The notes under the pieces are model-generated. The model saw only the letters and a list, made by a program, of their open reading frames with translations. It searched no databases and was not told where the DNA came from. A stretch of 64,000 nucleotides of DNA from Lota lota (Eukaryota; Chordata; Actinopteri; Gadiformes; Lotidae), in the NCBI GenBank assembly GCA_026745465.1, contig JACYXH010000115.1, positions 1,568,501 to 1,632,500 of the forward strand, read 5' to 3'. A program made the translations under genes and the position numbers. Shown piece after piece: positions 39,976 to 51,240 of the stretch. The first letter of the stretch is position 1. The number at the start of each line of letters is the position of its first letter.

Positions 39976-40507
39976 TGTAATGTATTGGTATGAATAAATA
40001 GATAATTGGTAATCGTCTATAGGAGGCAGTAATGCAACGACATGGATGCCAACTGCCGTTAAAACTAAAAGAAGAAGAAGAAGAGTCAGACTGATTGGAA
40101 TCTGGAGCTGGTTAGGCTGAACACCTGTTGCACATTGAGCAATCAGTGTGCACAGGTTAAACCAGCCATCACCACACACACTCGGGAAGAGATATCCCAC
40201 ATGGCAGATCTCTTCCTCAACCGTGGCAATAAACCGGTTTAACAACAACAACAACACCACCACCACCCTGTGTCCTTTTGTTTGGAGGAGCCCAAGAAAG
40301 GTCACCTAGCTGGAGTATGGAAGCCACCTAGGTGGCGTGTAACTGGACGTTGCTACAATGCTCAATACTATTGAGGTGAAAGACCTCGCCAGACAATTGA
40401 TCAACAGGGAAGGGAGGCACGGCATCATTGTTCAACTTGCAGGAGAGGCTAACCTTGCCATCATCAACTGTGTTGGGAAATGGCCTGGGTCAGTCCATTT
40501 TAAGAAA

Positions 40508-40605
40508 GAGCAGACTATTCTCTAAATTCCAAACCGCCAGATACCGGATTGCATAATATTAGGTGGCAGTACCTACCCACTCCTATCATGGTTGATGACA
40601 CCTTT
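40508..40605 (+). repeat. Short dispersed repeat, copy 2
   Basis: Same orientation and blocks as 21706-21806: the shared 20-bp start, 'ccggattgcata', and 'cccactcctatcatggt'. It follows closely on the end of the LTR-like repeat, with about 150 bp of unrecognised DNA between. Confidence 0.75.
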
Positions 40606-41202
40606 TCCAGTGAACACAGCCTCACAGACATGCTACGACTATGAATGGGAGTGGAGTGCCATTCACATTACAATGGCGGTAGCTGTATAGCGCCAGCGTG
40701 TGTATCATTGCTATCAACAGAGAGAAGCACTATGCCGGATAAAATTGCTGTGCCCTCCATTGTGGCATGCAGAGTTCCGTTTTTTTTTTTTTTGCAGAAA
40801 GCTCAAATAAATTCAACTCTGAGACTTTTGTGCATAACCTCGAAACAGGCAAACAATCAGCTGTTCCACCTCGCCTATCAAACATGGTATATGTTGCTTG
40901 GTTACCGGACCGTTACAAATTATTTGGTTGATCTGTCTGTTTCAAATGAACAGGAATTGAGTGCCTGGAGATTTTTTTGTAGAGATAACATACATAGCAA
41001 ATTAAGTAACCCTCCTGTATTTTACAAAAAGCTGCCTCGTTTTCTTCTGCATGCTCTGTGGGCGATTGTAGTGTGAATTGGCATTAAGACTGCCTGTATC
41101 TGTAGCTTTTCCTCTTAATGAAAGACTCAGTGCGAGATGCTATTGTATTTTGTTACTTTTGAAGTTATTATATTACATATGGACAAGTGACTATTTTGTG
41201 AC

Positions 41203-41535
41203 TGTAGCAACGTCCAAGCTACACGCCACCTAGGTGGCTGCCATACTCCACCTAGGTGACTTTTCTTGGGCTCCTCCAAACAAAGGACACAGGGCGGTGA
41301 TGTTAAACCGGTTTATTGCCACGGTTGAGTATAATGATACAAACAGATGGTGATCCATGCTGCCATATAGGAGATCTCTCTTGAGTGTGTGCGGTGATGG
41401 CTGGTTTAACCTGTGCACACTGATTGCTCAATGTGCAACAGGTGTGCAGCCTCACCCAGCTCCAGATTCCAATCAGTCTGACTCGGGCCAGGTGAGGCTG
41501 CTTAAACCGGCCATCATCCACACACACTCCCACAG
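41203..41535 (-). repeat. LTR-like repeat, copy 2 (truncated)
   Basis: Nearly identical to 28630-28980 over about 330 bp, including the 'gccacctaggtgg' palindromes, the 'accggtttattgcc' block and the 'tgcacactgattgctcaatg' block, which is followed here by an extra 'aggtgtgcag'. It stops after 'cactcccacag', earlier than copy 1. It lies about 0.85 kb from the split copy and in inverted orientation to it. Confidence 0.7.
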
Positions 41536-43345
41536 TGACAATGCTTCAATCATGTAACCTGACGCGCCAGATGGTTTGTTACACAGAACCATCTGGGAAG
41601 TTGTCCTTGGAAACAGTTTAAAAAAAAAAAAGGGCAGGCCCTTTAAAAAAATACCATCTGTATATCTGTGTGATCAATCACCTTGATCACGTAGATCCTT
41701 ATAGGATGCTGATTGGCCCAAACCACTGTGGTTCGGCCGCATGCCCATTACTTGAAGCCTGGCCAGATGGATTCTCGCGTGATCGTGATCTTGCGATCTT
41801 ACGTTTGACCTTTTTTGCTAGCCTGATTTTGATGTCAGGTTGAGCTGGCCCAAGTTCTTTGACTTGAAGATTCTTCCCCAAAAGCTGTCCTTTTTAAATG
41901 GATTTTGAGTAAGAGATCTTATTGAATTTTGGTGCGGCTGAAATCCTGTGTCTTGAGTACCCGCGTTAATCATTGTAAATGTCAATAACGTCAGGTGTCT
42001 GTACTCCACAACCAACTGAATCTGCTTGGGGCAATAAATTAATTGCCCTTTAGGCATCAGATTGGAGGATGCGGCATGGCGAAATGTATGTTGCTATGGG
42101 CATGTCTTGTGTCTGCCATTGGCTGCGCTTCTGCACTGACGGGGCGATGTTTATCGACCCAGAAGAGATATTGAGAGGGAGAGGATGAATATATTCGCAA
42201 ATTTACCCCCAAACATAATGATTTGAATTGTGTATATTGCACATTGTTGTGCATTTTATTCACACACATACTTAAAATAAGTTAGTATTGTCTATTTAAA
42301 AGAAAAGTATTTTAAAAAGAAAAAAATGAATTCCACCAGAGAGGGCTGAGCCCTAGCGCTATCTTTTGGCAAGCCACCGCTGCTAGCATCCATACAAAAA
42401 TGCAAATGATTATAACAAACCAAACATATATATGTTGCAGTTAATGTGTTATGTTGTAGTTGATTTGCTCACAAGACACAGCTTCCCTTATCCATTGCAA
42501 GGTTTTAATAGTAATGTTTGAAGATTTTATAGTTTACACTTTTTTTTTTGCTTTTTTGAGAACGTAAAGGTGCCTTCACTCAGCACACTTGGCTACCAAG
42601 AGAGACCAGTCATTTTAATTTAATTAAAAAAATTAAAATGCCCCCCTGGGTCAAGAAATCTGATACAAGCCTTTCCTCTTCTAGGGTTGGTTCTAGCGAT
42701 CGCTTGGGTGTTGTCATTGGTGGCAAATGGGGGTAAACAAGCTCCTCCTATGGTGGAGCTTAAACTATTGCACCACCCTGCAATCATTTGCATGTCTCAC
42801 CAAATATTTTCCATACAGCATTACTATCTTAATCTTGAGTTATCCTATCTCTACATCGCATGTTGCCATTTTTCGTCGGGCTTAATGGTGAATAATCTAC
42901 TAGCAACACCTGTGCCTGCTTCTCTTAGGCCCCGCCTTTTCTGTTTCTCAGGATCGCACATACCTCACTTTTTCATTGACTTTCTGCTTTCTTACTCTAT
43001 TTCATTCTTTTCTGGGATATTGTTTCTAAGATTCTACAAAATACGAATGGCTAAATACCTTTTAATACGTAATACGTACATTAAAATTGTATTATGATGA
43101 TCATATTAACCACACTCATAGGGAAGTTATTTGTTTGTAAGGGGGTTCATTTTAGTTTTTTTTATAAACAGGCTCTATTCTTAGGCTTTTTATGCACTCT
43201 TAAAAAACGGTTGTTTACTTTCCAGATTAATTATGAATTATGATGTTATTTTATTTTTGTAGTTGTTAGTTATAAGTACAATAATTGAATAGAAGCAGAA
43301 TAATTCACACACACACATTTATATATATATACATACTGTTCTTCT

Positions 43346-43348
<3 letters not shown>

Positions 43349-43393
<45 letters not shown>
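43349..43393. repeat. (CA)n microsatellite
   Basis: Uninterrupted CA run of about 45 bp, followed at 43440-43475 by a CT-rich stretch. It lies in the spacer downstream of gene E. Confidence 0.97.
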
Positions 43394-43396
<3 letters not shown>

Positions 43397-44094
43397 CATG
43401 CAGTGTGGTGCAATGACAAGCCCTGTAACCAGTGCAATCTCTCTTTCTCTCTCTCTTTGTTGTTCTCTCTCTCGTTCACACAAAATGCGCTCATGCCAAG
43501 TTGTGTGAAGTAGATCTGCTGCTTGAATGACACACAGAGGACCCAAAATGTACTTGCATTTTTGATAAACGATATGTTATTTTCAAGGGCTTTAATGCAT
43601 GATCGGAAGGACCTATGAACAGATCCTGGGCTTTTTTGTTATTATTCGTATTTTTGTAAAAAGAGACGAAAATAGATCCTGGGCTTTCATAAAAATGTGG
43701 GGCTATAGCCTCGGACGCCCAGGCCTAGCGATACCCATGTGCAAAGCTAAATGGAGCTAACTCATATCATACTTGAAGATTCCGCCAACACCCAAGATAG
43801 TATAGAAGTTGTTATAAAAGGCTCATACACAGGTCATTAACAAACAACACAACTGAACACCTGATATAGGCAAAATACATTTTATTAAGTACAACCCCAT
43901 ATGACAGGTACAGCAGTTATACAACATACTAAATCCAAGCCCAAACCTCTAATCAATAGATATCCACACTGACTTAATTGACTAATTGAAATAGATCAAA
44001 GTCAAATAATCTGTAAATATGAAGAAAGACTACAAATAAGGTTAACACAAATGATATTCATAATATTGAAAATATCTCAAAATACATTGTTCTA

Positions 44095-44160
44095 TGAATG
44101 ATAAACCCAGAGATAGATCATACAGCTGACTGATAAGAAGCAATCAATGATGAATGCCAC
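44095..44160 (-). pseudogene. Relic fragment of a receptor last exon downstream of gene E
   Basis: Positions 44103-44160 ('aacccagagatagatcatac ... gcaatcaatgatgaatgccac') match the end of gene E at 44299-44386 with an internal gap of about 25 bp. On the minus strand this corresponds to [10 protein letters not shown] and the M4 segment with a deletion, so it cannot form a membrane helix. It is the remains of a partial tandem duplication about 0.2 kb from the intact exon. A nearby repeat of 'tgactaaattactcactaaa' and 'gaaagcctac' against 43970-44040 supports local duplication. Confidence 0.65.
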
Positions 44161-44281
44161 TGACTAAATTACTCACTAAAATAAATGGACAAATTATCTT
44201 TAAATATGAGGAAAGCCTACAAAGAAAGGCAACACAAATGATGTTCTAAATGTATAGGTGAAACCCTTCTGAGAAACATTT

Positions 44282-47038
44282 TTATAGCCTGTATGAACTA
44301 ACCCAGAGACAGATCATAGTTATACAGCTGACTAATAGGAAGAGGACGTAGAACCAAAACAGAAAGCGATCAATGATGAATGCCACCTGGACCCACTCCT
44401 CAGTGTTCTGGTCCCCACTCAGATGCTGGTCCACCTGCAGTCGGATTGCCTGGAGGTCTCTCCCCAACTTTCTCAGCTCTGCCAGCTGAAGGGCCGTTGG
44501 AGCATTCTTACCCAATTTGATCTCCTCCATTACAGTATTGGGATACACATCTATATTGGAGAGATGTGAAGAACAAGATGGAGTTTGTCGTTTGTCTATT
44601 AATATAATCAGTTCATTTTTTCCCCGTCTGTTGATTTAATCATATCCTAGCCTAACAACACCATACCTGTTGAATTGTCTTTTGGTGGCTTTGGAGGCAG
44701 ACCAACACAACATCCCATGGTTTGAAGGAACACTACTCTCACCCAGTGAGGGACAGGACCAAAGCAACTGGAACCAGAGAGGAGGTGGGTAATGAGAATT
44801 GTCTCCAGCAAGCTGCCCACCATCAGCCCCAGGCAGATAGCGAAGAAAACATCTGGGGATAAATAGGTGAGAGTGTGAGTATGCTGGTTACTTTTCAGTT
44901 CAAGCAATATAAGTCGATTTTTAACCTCCCACTGAACAAAAGAGTACTACTGACTTATGAGTGGTATGGTGTCGCCAGTGACTGGCAGCAAGTCATTCAT
45001 AAGCAACAAGAAGACGGTGTAGCCTAAGATGAGGGTCATCTTAAAGGCAGAGCGGTCCACACTCTGTGGGGGTAACAGGAAGCTGAAGAGGTCCACTGTG
45101 ATCAGGAAGCAGCTGGGGATGAGCAGGTTGACCACATAGAGAGCGGACGAACGCTTCAGTTGGATCTATGATGTGTTAAGAAAAAATACATTGTTTAGAG
45201 TATGGACGATTACGTTTTTTGTAAGCAAAAACGTATTTTGTTCATCAATCCTTCATTGTACACCAGTTTTATTTTATTTTATTAACTTTATCTAATAATA
45301 TCATTTTATTATTCCTTTAGTTATAAACAATGTTCATAAACATACGTGAAATATGAGCTCATCATAATTCGATTCATTAAAGATTCCTTTATAAGCAGTG
45401 ATGTTCATGAGCTGCCACTCTCCTACAGTGCTCATCACATTCAATGAATTCTCCAGAATTGAACTTGCTGAGACGTTCAGGTTCATCCTGATGTCTCTGG
45501 CTGAAAGGTTGGGTAGAGCATTGAAGAAGGAAAATAGAGCAAAGGAGGTAACAAATGTGTCGAAATACAGTCATAAACTAACTATACAACTGTATTGCCA
45601 AAAACACAAATATCCAAAATACAACGATGTTCCTATAATGCTACAAAATGATGACCAATATAACAAATACTCCCAGAATACAATCATGTCAACAAAATAA
45701 ACGGGCAATCAAAGTGCCTGGAAAAATATACATAAATGTTTTCAGGCAGGATCACCATCCACAATATTATCACTATTCGACTATCAACGGTTTTTCATAT
45801 TTTCACAGTTTTTAAGAAGTTTGCCCCCAGAACAACAGAAACAATCGACAACAGTGCTTTGGTACAGCATATGATTGGAGCCTATCTACAAATACATTAC
45901 TGAATAAATACAATGTTAACCAACATATATGCACATGATAACAATAACAATGGGAAATGGTAATAACACATGCCTACAGGTTTGTTACTTTAAATATCAA
46001 GTCATTTTGGCTTTTACTTTGAGTAAAGATAATGCAGCGTCCACTTTTTGTGAAACCGCAATTTTTCGGGAGTCATTTGTTTTTGTTTTGTCTTACCTGT
46101 GTGCATGTAGGAGTTGAAGGTGAAAGTGCAGTTCTGGATGTCAAAGGGGAAGGTGTAGATGTTCAGGTTGCAGGAGCTAACCACTCTGACAGGACTGGAG
46201 TCGTACATTATGCCATTAGAATGGACAAGTACATAAGGCACAAATGGGGCTGTGTTTTCATCCATACTGTAAAAAAGCAACAAGAACATATCCCACTGTG
46301 TTAGAGATCAATATAATGACTTTAGGAGTGTGCATGCCATTGCAAAAAAAAAAATAATAACAACAGGAGCATTGGAAAAAGCAGCAACATTTTGTTGCGT
46401 GAGAGAAAAAAAACATCTCTGGCAACACTTGACCTAAATACCTACTTTTACATTAAGCTTGTATTGGTCAGAGAAGTAGAATCGATTTTCATTGAAAAAA
46501 TTATGCATTCGGTTTTATGTCACATCATGATTTGTGGAGTAAGGATGTTTCACAAATCAGACTTTAGATTAATATCTCAAGTCTAATAGATTAATATTTA
46601 AGTCTGATAGCAGACAAGCTAAATTCTGTGTGAACGGGGAGTTTCACTTTCTTTTGCTTCATATTTGTTTCGACCAATCACGTGGCTGGAGGCCGGGAGC
46701 TGTAAGTGCGTAATTGGCGAACACAAATACGGCCAGCAGTAGTTAACTGCAAAAAGGTGTCTGTAAAGGTTTCAAATCAGCGCTGTGTAGACTGGCCACT
46801 GTAGAAATACACTTATTAAATTAGACTTCTGAAAGCTTCGCCACTCACGCCCCATGATATTTCTTTGGTAGAATATCCCTGTAATGAAACAAGGAACAAG
46901 GCGTAACTCTACCCATGCATTTTATGGTTTCCGGCCCAGGCCTTGTGCCGTCTCCCCCCAGAAGTTCTGCTATAACATAATAGGACTGCTAGATCCAAAA
47001 TTAGGATGACAGCAATAGCATGGTATATGTCTTAATTG

Positions 47039-47076
<38 letters not shown>

Positions 47077-48558
47077 TAATCATTGATGCTTACCACCCAG
47101 TGACCATTCAGTGGTATGTCTCTTCTTAATGGGAATTGCCTTACCTTAAGGTTCAAACAACATCAGACAGTAAGACGATTCGAGCCATCTGTATTGTGTG
47201 TGTGTTTTACACTTAGTTATTGCAGTTGTACGTGGATCTTACAATTCATTGATGACCACATCTGGTACCCAAAACTGGCTTCTAGGTAGCATTATCTCAT
47301 TAGTGCCACACTGCTCTGGATCCCAGCTGATAAACTCATTCTTCCATTCCTAAATGACAGATTTGAATACAATATGCAATTTGTGATTTTACGTTACGTG
47401 AAATATTCAAAACAATATATATTTTGTTCCCTTGGTATTTATACTTACAATTTCAAGCCATATATAGGTATTCAAGACTTGAGCTTTTTCATCCTATACA
47501 AAAAGAGTAAAACAAATGGACAAAAAGTATTTTCGCCATAGCATTTGATGTATTAATGTTTTACATTTGAAGGTTTCCATAAGAGTTGAGAATACAAAGG
47601 AGAGATCATCATTCAAAATGTTCTTTCTTATATTCTATCTTCTTACAATTGTTGTAATAGATTTAAAACTGAACATACCACTCCCAGTATTCCATACAGG
47701 GTAAAGGATACAGTGACTTCTGTGTAATTCTTCAAGTTGTTGACAGGTCGTATGGCCTGTAAATTAAAGACTGGTGATAGTGCTGCCAGGAGGCCAGAGG
47801 GTGTTGGTTTAGAACATTTCTGTAGAGGGTCCAAGCACTGAACTGGGAACAAAATAAAAAATAACAACAATAACAGCGAATAAACAAGGGCAAATTATAA
47901 ATATATAATTAATACACCTAATCATCCATTGGACACCAAAAGATTTTTCAGGATGGATTTGCCCCACAGCTAACCAACTTAATACCCTGCTCCCTTTGTA
48001 GATATAAAGGACAAATTTTAAGGTAACAAAAACACAACGGTTCAAATTTTCATGGGATTATACACTAATAAATACAGTCTTATGAATATTAAATTAAATT
48101 TCTGCCAAGTCCATTCTGCTAAATGCCACTTATTATACACACTGCACCTTTACAATTATGTAAAAAATACAATATAACAATGCACTATGTTATGTCTCAG
48201 CACACCTCGTAGGGTTGCTGACAAACTGGACACCATATTTTGACAGATCTCCCTCAGTACAAATTGTTGTTTCAATCTGTTTTAATTTTATAAAATCATC
48301 AATTTTATAAAATTATAAACATATAAAGACATACAAACACTAGTTTCCATGTACTAACCTTGTGTGACAGTAAAGATGATGAAAACCAGAGTCTCAAAAG
48401 GCCTAGCCAATCGCTGAAGATTCAAGAAGTAGTGTTAACTACAGAAAACTAATTAAATATAGAATTGCATATAACCACAAGTAAATATTTCAATGTTTAA
48501 CTGCCATAACTAACTCAACATGATCTATAGTGTTAACCTTGAATTTTAGGGCAGCCAT
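44282..48558 (-). CDS. 5-HT3-like Cys-loop receptor subunit, paralogue E (10 exons, 460 aa)
   Basis: Exons: 48538-48558 (MAALKFK), 48359-48413 ([18 protein letters not shown]), 47679-47842, 47449-47493, 47243-47349, 46097-46266, 45346-45500, 44955-45165, 44667-44852, 44282-44550; all phases close. Cys-loop [15 protein letters not shown]; loop B ends FNSYMHT (Tyr for Trp). M1-M3 is almost identical to that of D, including [15 protein letters not shown], whereas the loop C exon differs strongly ([19 protein letters not shown] against [20 protein letters not shown] in D). The intron between exons 8 and 9 differs from that of D at about one base per hundred, pointing to recent exchange. The last exon ends WVSSYRL. 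It has its own TATA-like promoter upstream. This appears to be a functional copy. Confidence 0.92.
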
Positions 48559-48754
48559 GATCTTGCAATTGCCCGCTCTGTGTTCAGTTGTCACTATGAA
48601 CCAGTTTTGTCTTTGTCTTGGTTTCTAAAGAAAACATATTGAATGTATTATACAAAGAAGGGTTGCTTTGATATTTTAACATGAGAACATACACATTTTG
48701 TCTGTACAAAATTCAGCATTAATCTACAAAATCCACAAAACGAAGATAAAATAC

Positions 48755-48990
48755 CTTGAGTTGAGATGTATTTGCAGGTTTAAATACTGCACGCGCAACA
48801 AAGATATATATATATATAGTAATATGAGCTGAGGGTGACTTGAAAAACCCACTTGTACAAATAAAGTGGTTTGTGCAGGCTGATACTTTTCATATGGGTT
48901 GGTAAATACAAACTAGCTTCAAACAAATCTTGTTATCTCCTGTATACCAGAATGGGCCTCACAGATGGTCAAAGGTCACCACAACAGTAT
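48755..48990 (-). promoter_or_regulatory. Core promoter block of gene E
   Basis: A long TATA-like run lies at 48803-48820, with the dyad region at about 48848-48872. Here one arm is degraded: CCACTT(G)TACAAATAAAGTGG, so the second E-box-like core found in C and D is lost. The inferred non-coding first exon ends at 48755 with a GTATTT donor, weaker than in C. Conserved upstream DNA continues to about 48990. Confidence 0.5.
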
Positions 48991-50288
48991 CAAATTCCTG
49001 AAATATGCATGCAGATGTGGTTGATTGGTCTGCAGCGCAGATCTCAACACAAACAAGCTTTTTCTCCATGCAGTGTTACACAACAGACCACATACAAGTC
49101 ATGTTAAAAAGGGGAACAATTAAAGCAGATCACAGGCTCGTTTTGAAAAGAAACAGGCAAACATTTGATCTTGGCCACAACCTGGCCAGGAGTTAAGGTG
49201 TAACCCCTCAAGGTCTATTCATCAAATATACTTTTTATATCAATTTCCCTAAAAAGATTTGATATGCCCCAGTAATATACTCTAAACCTACTAACTGACT
49301 GACAGCCAGCCCAAACACTACAAACAAACTGTTGCATACGGTTGTGCTGCTCGGGATGGTTGTAGCATCAGCAGCGGAGGCAGGTTAGCTGCTTTATTTT
49401 CATCTTGTAAGGTAGCTTTCAGACTGGGATGGATTTGTTAAGAAAACAAATGTTGTGCCATGCGATAACTTCAACTTAACACACAACTCGCCCTAATAAT
49501 CATTTAGAATATTGACATTTTAATTTCCTTCCCAACCAAGAAATGAAATCAGATGACATCTAATTGATAACTTTAATAATCAATGATTCAAACTGTTAGT
49601 AAAATACATTTCGATTATTTAAAGCCGGTAAAGCATTGCCTTAGTAGAACCTTAACAGACAACTGGACTTTCACAACTTCCTGATATTGTGCAGCATGAT
49701 GATTAGGAGGCAGATGCAACAGTAGACGGTAAAGATTGAAATGATATGTACAGCGAGAAGGGGCGATGGCCAAGAACTGACCCTTGTTGCATCACCTTGA
49801 CTCATCTGTGCACAGTCCGAATGATCAGAAATCAGAGAAGGTAGACAGGAGGAGCTGATGGCTCATGGTGCCTAACTGATCACTTACCCAAGCCTACTTA
49901 CATGTTGAGTGTTGCATCTAATAAGTGCTGTGTTCACATTGAGTGTTGCATCTAATGAAGAACAGAATAAGAATAAGTTCTGTCAACCATCGCACAAGGT
50001 GCGTCCGATGGCTCCATTCCAACCCAAAAATTCTCTAAGCTTCGATTTTCGATGGTGAATGCCAGTGCCAATTCACCACTTTCCCTCATAAATTATGACA
50101 TGATTCTTGTTTTCAATGTACGACGAAATGGTCCATTTCAGTTACATAGGTTTAGTGATGAGAGGCGAGGGAGAGGGAGGGACTTTCGAGGGAGGATAAC
50201 CGTTTTCCGTTACATGTTACATTCTCTTTCCCAAATGAAAGAAAGTTGGAAATGTTGGAAAAGGATTGTTTATCTATGTGGTGTCCTA
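48991..50288. other. Spacer upstream of gene E
   Basis: No gene or recognisable element. Positions 49200-49700 are AT-rich. Positions 49760-49870 contain a stretch ('agaaggggcgatggccaaga ... catctgtgcacagtccga') vaguely like the old repeat at 15230-15420, but I could not establish similarity. Two near-copies of a 'gttcacattgagtgttgcatctaatgaa' type segment lie at 49905-49955. Confidence 0.35.
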
Positions 50289-51240
50289 CTTGAGTGGATG
50301 TAGGAGTTGAAGGTGAAAGTGCGGTTCTGAACGTTAAAGGGGAACGTGTAGCTATTCAGGTAGAAGGCACTGACCACTTTGAGGGGCACGTAGTGTTTGA
50401 TCTTGCATTGAGGTCATGCACATAAGGTACATTAGGGCCTTTGTTTTGCTCCATACTGTAAGCCAGCAACAAGAGCATATTTCCACTGTGTTAGAGAAGT
50501 GTTTTAAAGGTTACTTACAAGATCAAAATAATTATAATACTTGGAGTGTGACTCAATTACAACACAAGTAAAATAAAAAACATCAAGGCAGTTTAGAGAA
50601 TTGGAGAGAGCCAGCAATTTGTGTTTTACAAATAAATATTTGCTGTCTGTTACTATTTGCAATAGGACCTACGTTTACATTGAGCTTGGATTGTTGAGTG
50701 AAGTAGAAATGGTTTAGAAAATTAAATAAATCATTTTAGATTTTTTTTGAAAAACATTATGAAGTTTTGATGTAGTTTTGGGTTTTGTCCAGGAGATATC
50801 ATTATCGCCCTAGTTTCGTTATCTCAACTATGTTCATTTGTTCATTGTGTTGACTATACTTCTTGTCATGTCAGTGTTCTCTGGTTCCATTTGTCTTTTT
50901 GTCAACTATTTGTACTACGGTTAGGTGGTAACCACTATATTTGCATGTGCATGTATGTCAGAAATTGGGTCTGAACTCTTTTTTGAGTTGAGATGATTGC
51001 AATGGAATTGTACATCCCACATTGTGTACATCCCACACCTCACTTAACTTAACTTACGATTGGGTTTCACCCTTGGGTGGTTTTTGCCCTCTACTTTGAG
51101 CCATCTTTTACAGTGCCTCTGTGTATTACACTTAAAGCTTGCAGATGTAAATGTTTCATACAATTCATTGATGACCTCATCTTGAACCCAAAACTGGCTT
51201 CTTGGTATAGTGTTATCTCGTTTGAGCTGAATTAACACGC
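50289..51240 (-). pseudogene. Relic of a sixth 5-HT3-like receptor copy
   Basis: Two exons are recognisable. Positions 50289-50455 match the Cys-loop exon of C-E (SYTFPFNVQNRTFTFNSYIH), but one frame shift lies near the middle and both Cys-loop cysteines are lost (Cys to Phe and Cys to Arg). Positions 51162-51240 match the loop A exon (QFWVQDEVINEL) and have lost the start of the exon. Weak similarity to the 5' intron continues to about 51340 ('cttcattcaaaatgttg', compare 33633). No membrane exons remain on the downstream side. It cannot encode a receptor. Confidence 0.85.

Larger units (their letters stand above)
36696..40082 (+). mobile_element. I/Nimb-type LINE retrotransposon, internally deleted and inactive
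   Basis: Flanked by a 13-bp target duplication with one mismatch (gagtctgactgat at 36683-36695, gagtcagactgat at 40083-40095). The 5' part (36780-37150) encodes a charged Ser/Glu/Arg-rich ORF1 start. At about 37150 it joins directly to the linker before the reverse transcriptase, so most of ORF1 and the endonuclease domain are gone. Next come the reverse transcriptase, an RNase H domain, a C-terminal Cys-His motif, a short 3' tail and a terminal GAA repeat. RNase H downstream of the reverse transcriptase places it in the I superfamily rather than L1, L2 or RTE. Confidence 0.85.
36568..40357 (+). mobile_element. LTR-like repeat split by a LINE insertion
   Basis: The outer parts, 36568-36695 and 40083-40357, together make a repeat of about 390 bp that begins TGTAGCACCCC and ends GTTGCTACA, so it has the TG...CA ends and short inverted termini of an LTR. 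A polyadenylation-type AATAAA lies at about 40229. Copies in the opposite orientation lie at 28630-28980 and 41203-41535. No flanking target duplication or internal retroelement genes are visible, so this would be a solitary LTR; the LTR interpretation is inference from the termini and signal. Confidence 0.55.
35154..44281. other. Long spacer between genes D and E
   Basis: Outside the promoter block of D and the mobile elements listed separately (LTR-like copies, LINE, short repeat at 40508-40605) I see no host gene. Positions 35560-36567 contain two direct copies of an 'aatttgtagacacc' block (near 35615 and 35650), a short tandem 'ccgttgggggtgaataatcc' at 36070-36100, and otherwise unique DNA. 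Positions 40606-41202 have a frame that I do not regard as a gene. Positions 41540-43300 include an old repeat-like block ('cctgacgcgccagatggttt' at 41560-41580). A CA microsatellite lies at 43349-43393. Confidence 0.4.

Noticed and set aside
40645-41076. 143-codon plus-strand frame in the D-E spacer
   Set aside because: No recognisable domain, a poly-Phe run from a T tract, and location among repeats; most likely chance or remains of a transposon.
42687-43097. 136-codon plus-strand frame
   Set aside because: Hydrophobic residues arise from AT-rich sequence; no family resemblance, no splice context.
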